A stretch of DNA of 64,000 nt. Source: Bacteroidota bacterium. GTDB lineage: Bacteria; Bacteroidota; Bacteroidia; Chitinophagales; Chitinophagaceae. A program made the translations under genes and the position numbers. The notes beneath the pieces were generated by a model that was given only the letters and a program-made list of their open reading frames with translations, had not been told where the DNA came from and ran no database searches. Each line of letters begins with the position of its first letter. Position 1 is the first letter of the stretch. Positions 63,601-64,000 of this stretch are shown piece by piece. The stretch is from contig VBAR01000004.1 in the NCBI GenBank assembly GCA_005882315.1, positions 105,507 through 169,506 of the forward strand, written 5' to 3'.

Positions 63601-64000
63601 TGGTTCATATACTGTGAACTATAGTGCAACAGTGAATGGTTGTCCTGTCACAGGTTCATTTACAATAACAGTGTCAACTGTTCCAGCTCCGACATTCGGA
63701 ATGATAGGAACATTGTGTCCTGGTGCGACAGCAACATTAAGTGCAACGTTCTCTGCTGGTACAACAGTAACAGGTGTTGTATGGAGTGGTACAGGTGTAA
63801 GTGGAACAACATTTACTGCGCCTGCTGCTGGTGGTGTATATACAGTTAATTATAGTGCAACAGTGAATGGTTGTCCTGTCACAGGTTCATTTACAATAAC
63901 AGTATCAACTGTTCCAGTTCCGGTATTCGGAACAATAGGAACATTATGTCCTGGTGCGACAGCAACATTAAGTGCAACGTTCCCTGCTGGTACAACAGTA
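60635..64000 (+). CDS. Giant secreted repeat protein with 77-residue Ig-like units (3' end beyond window)
   Basis: 1122 residues seen, frame still open at base 64000. The N-terminus has a long charged n-region (~28 residues), then a hydrophobic segment LLTFLCLFFLE and a possible cleavage at IQAQ, so exported. Residues ~50-210 form a unique head with several Cys; ~211-380 hold divergent Ig-like parts (TDANGCPGSATLTL). From 61775 come repeats of exactly 77 aa: six in a row, a 96-aa divergent domain (63161-63448), then two more and the start of another. Each unit has two Cys (LCPG, NGCPV) placed for one disulfide and the phrase VVWSGTGV. A type IX C-terminal domain is expected past the edge. Probably adhesion or biofilm. 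Confidence 0.88.
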   Translation, partial: MKTFTMSKNCFQHKWDMRLCDEFKAWKLLTFLCLFFLENNFNLSIQAQSTCAYNISLVSRTYNATENQTTFVWRVVNPNPGNGNNGTVQDLSHWGFSINQCPDPNDALNEESIVRAGTGSSPDPNTHSSLNVGLHVDNSQQCINTPVLKFNRGTSGSAPRYYSLVLHGNWGTGNLNAYYKSGSRTGCGLCTLAGMGVGCLMDCPQLTVNIISNMTQFPTNRTVGLSVNIGGGTSPATATWSSPTAGVSFNNTSSITPVATVAPGISSFTFNVNVTDANGCPGSATLTLSPTQLCPLTTPILGTPVAICPGTSTGTITVTNPQAGVTYQLLRNGVAFGAAVIYTSGNLSFTGLAVGTYSVRITFESCEPVTSATAVIAASNVPAPTFGTIGTLCPGATATLSATFPAGTTVTNVVWSGTGVSGTTFTAPAAGGMYTVNYSATVNGCPVTGSFTITVSTVPVPVFGTIGTLCPGATATLSATFPAGTTVTGVVWSGTGVSGTTFTAPAAGGVYTVNYSATVNGCPVTGSFTITVSTVPAPTFGMIGTLCPGATATLSATFPAGTTVTGVVWSGTGVSGTTFTAPAAGGVYTVNYSATVNGCPVTGSFTITVSTVPAPTFGTIGTLCPGATATLSATFPAGTTVTNVVWSGTGVTGNIFTAPAEVGNYTVNFSATVNGCVVTGTVMVSVANAPAITFNTIGTLCFGATATLSVTLPAGTTITNIIWSGTGVSGTTFTAPTIPGTYIVNFSAIVNGCPRTATRTITVASVLSPVFNNVGTLCPGVSVLLNAIFPEGTTVTNIIWSGTGVSGNTFTAPSTPGNYTINFSATVNGCPVTGSMTIIVAGTPASNFTLQVTSGSLCPGGGGSVILGLSGSQVGINYQLQLNGVNVGAAITGTGNAISFGAQSAAGSYSVVATVASTGTLCVSCPVTIGPLTVSPSTIPAPTFGTIGILCPGGTATLSASFPAGTTVTNVVWSGTGVSGTTFTAPAAGGSYTVNYSATVNGCPVTGSFTITVSTVPAPTFGMIGTLCPGATATLSATFSAGTTVTGVVWSGTGVSGTTFTAPAAGGVYTVNYSATVNGCPVTGSFTITVSTVPVPVFGTIGTLCPGATATLSATFPAGTTV
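61775..63160 (+). repeat. Six tandem 231-bp repeats
   Basis: Unit boundaries at 61775, 62006, 62237, 62468, 62699, 62930. Units 1-4 are very similar at DNA level, units 5-6 are diverged in sequence but keep exact length. Confidence 0.93.
63449..64000 (+). repeat. Second block of 231-bp repeats
   Basis: Units begin at 63449 and 63680, and a third at 63911 is cut by the window edge. These resemble units 1-3 of the first block much more than units 5-6 that lie nearer. Confidence 0.93.

Noticed and set aside
61966..63849. Repeated 69-residue open frames in another frame of the Ig-repeat gene (61966, 62197, 63640)
   Set aside because: They recur with the 231-bp period and are by-products of the repeat DNA; the main frame is open across the whole region.
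61775..64000. CRISPR-like periodic repeats
   Set aside because: The repeat unit is 231 bp and fully coding, without unique spacers; no cas genes are present.

Overview
The window is a chromosomal segment of a low-GC member of the Bacteroidota, most likely a Chitinophagaceae-like organism (the family is an inference). Support comes from a gliding/type IX secretion C-terminal domain protein, the long NusB form, an ornithine aminotransferase of Bacteroidota type, DUF3810, DUF1573 and DUF6498 proteins, near absence of Shine-Dalgarno sequences, and promoters of the Bacteroidota type TTG-N19/20-TAnnTTTG in front of several genes and tRNAs. Most of the window is ordinary housekeeping DNA with short intergenic regions rich in small palindromes and heptad repeats.

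Layout. 1-10131: kynurenine branch of tryptophan breakdown (kynU, partial, and kmo), pyrF, then nusB/DUF1573/yajC on the other strand, groESL, a rhomboid protease and a YbiT-like ABC-F protein. 10270-18405: an AsmA-like protein, then a run of small orphan genes all on the minus strand (12194-15624), separated partly by near-identical ~120-140 bp palindromic spacers, followed by a surface protein with a gliding-type C-terminus and a DUF1080 hydrolase. 18957-34494: amino acid permease, rocD, VOC protein, ispE, bifunctional nuclease, etfBA, tilS, second rhomboid, rlmH, an active/inactive M16 peptidase pair, a FecR-like protein and a CHASE2 membrane protein. 34716-40137: a divergently transcribed caspase-TPR protein, an amidohydrolase and two tRNA genes (Lys, Arg).

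40327-48575 is a stress and two-component island: sigma-54 activator, single-domain response regulator, CHASE3 histidine kinase, Dps, and a set of small membrane proteins (DUF1328, lmo0937-like, YtxH, holin-like). Good matches to sigma-54 promoters lie before the activator, the response regulator and dps, and a weaker one before the small membrane proteins, so the island may be a self-contained sigma-54 regulon. 48744-59327 holds an M14-like protein, plsX/rpmF/yceD, DUF3810, TspO, dcd, a phosphopantetheinyl transferase, DUF2130, a second histidine kinase and a GT2 glycosyltransferase. 59414-59824 is a tRNA cluster (Gly-GCC, Leu-TAA, a broken Leu-like copy, Leu-GAG). From 60635 to the window end runs a large secreted repeat protein built of 77-residue Ig-like units, open at the right edge.

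The most unusual items are the cassette-like array of orphan genes, the caspase-TPR/CHASE2/FecR-like periplasmic module, an in-frame intergenic-type repeat inside tilS, a tRNA-Leu remnant split by a dispersed palindrome, and the sigma-54 promoter set.
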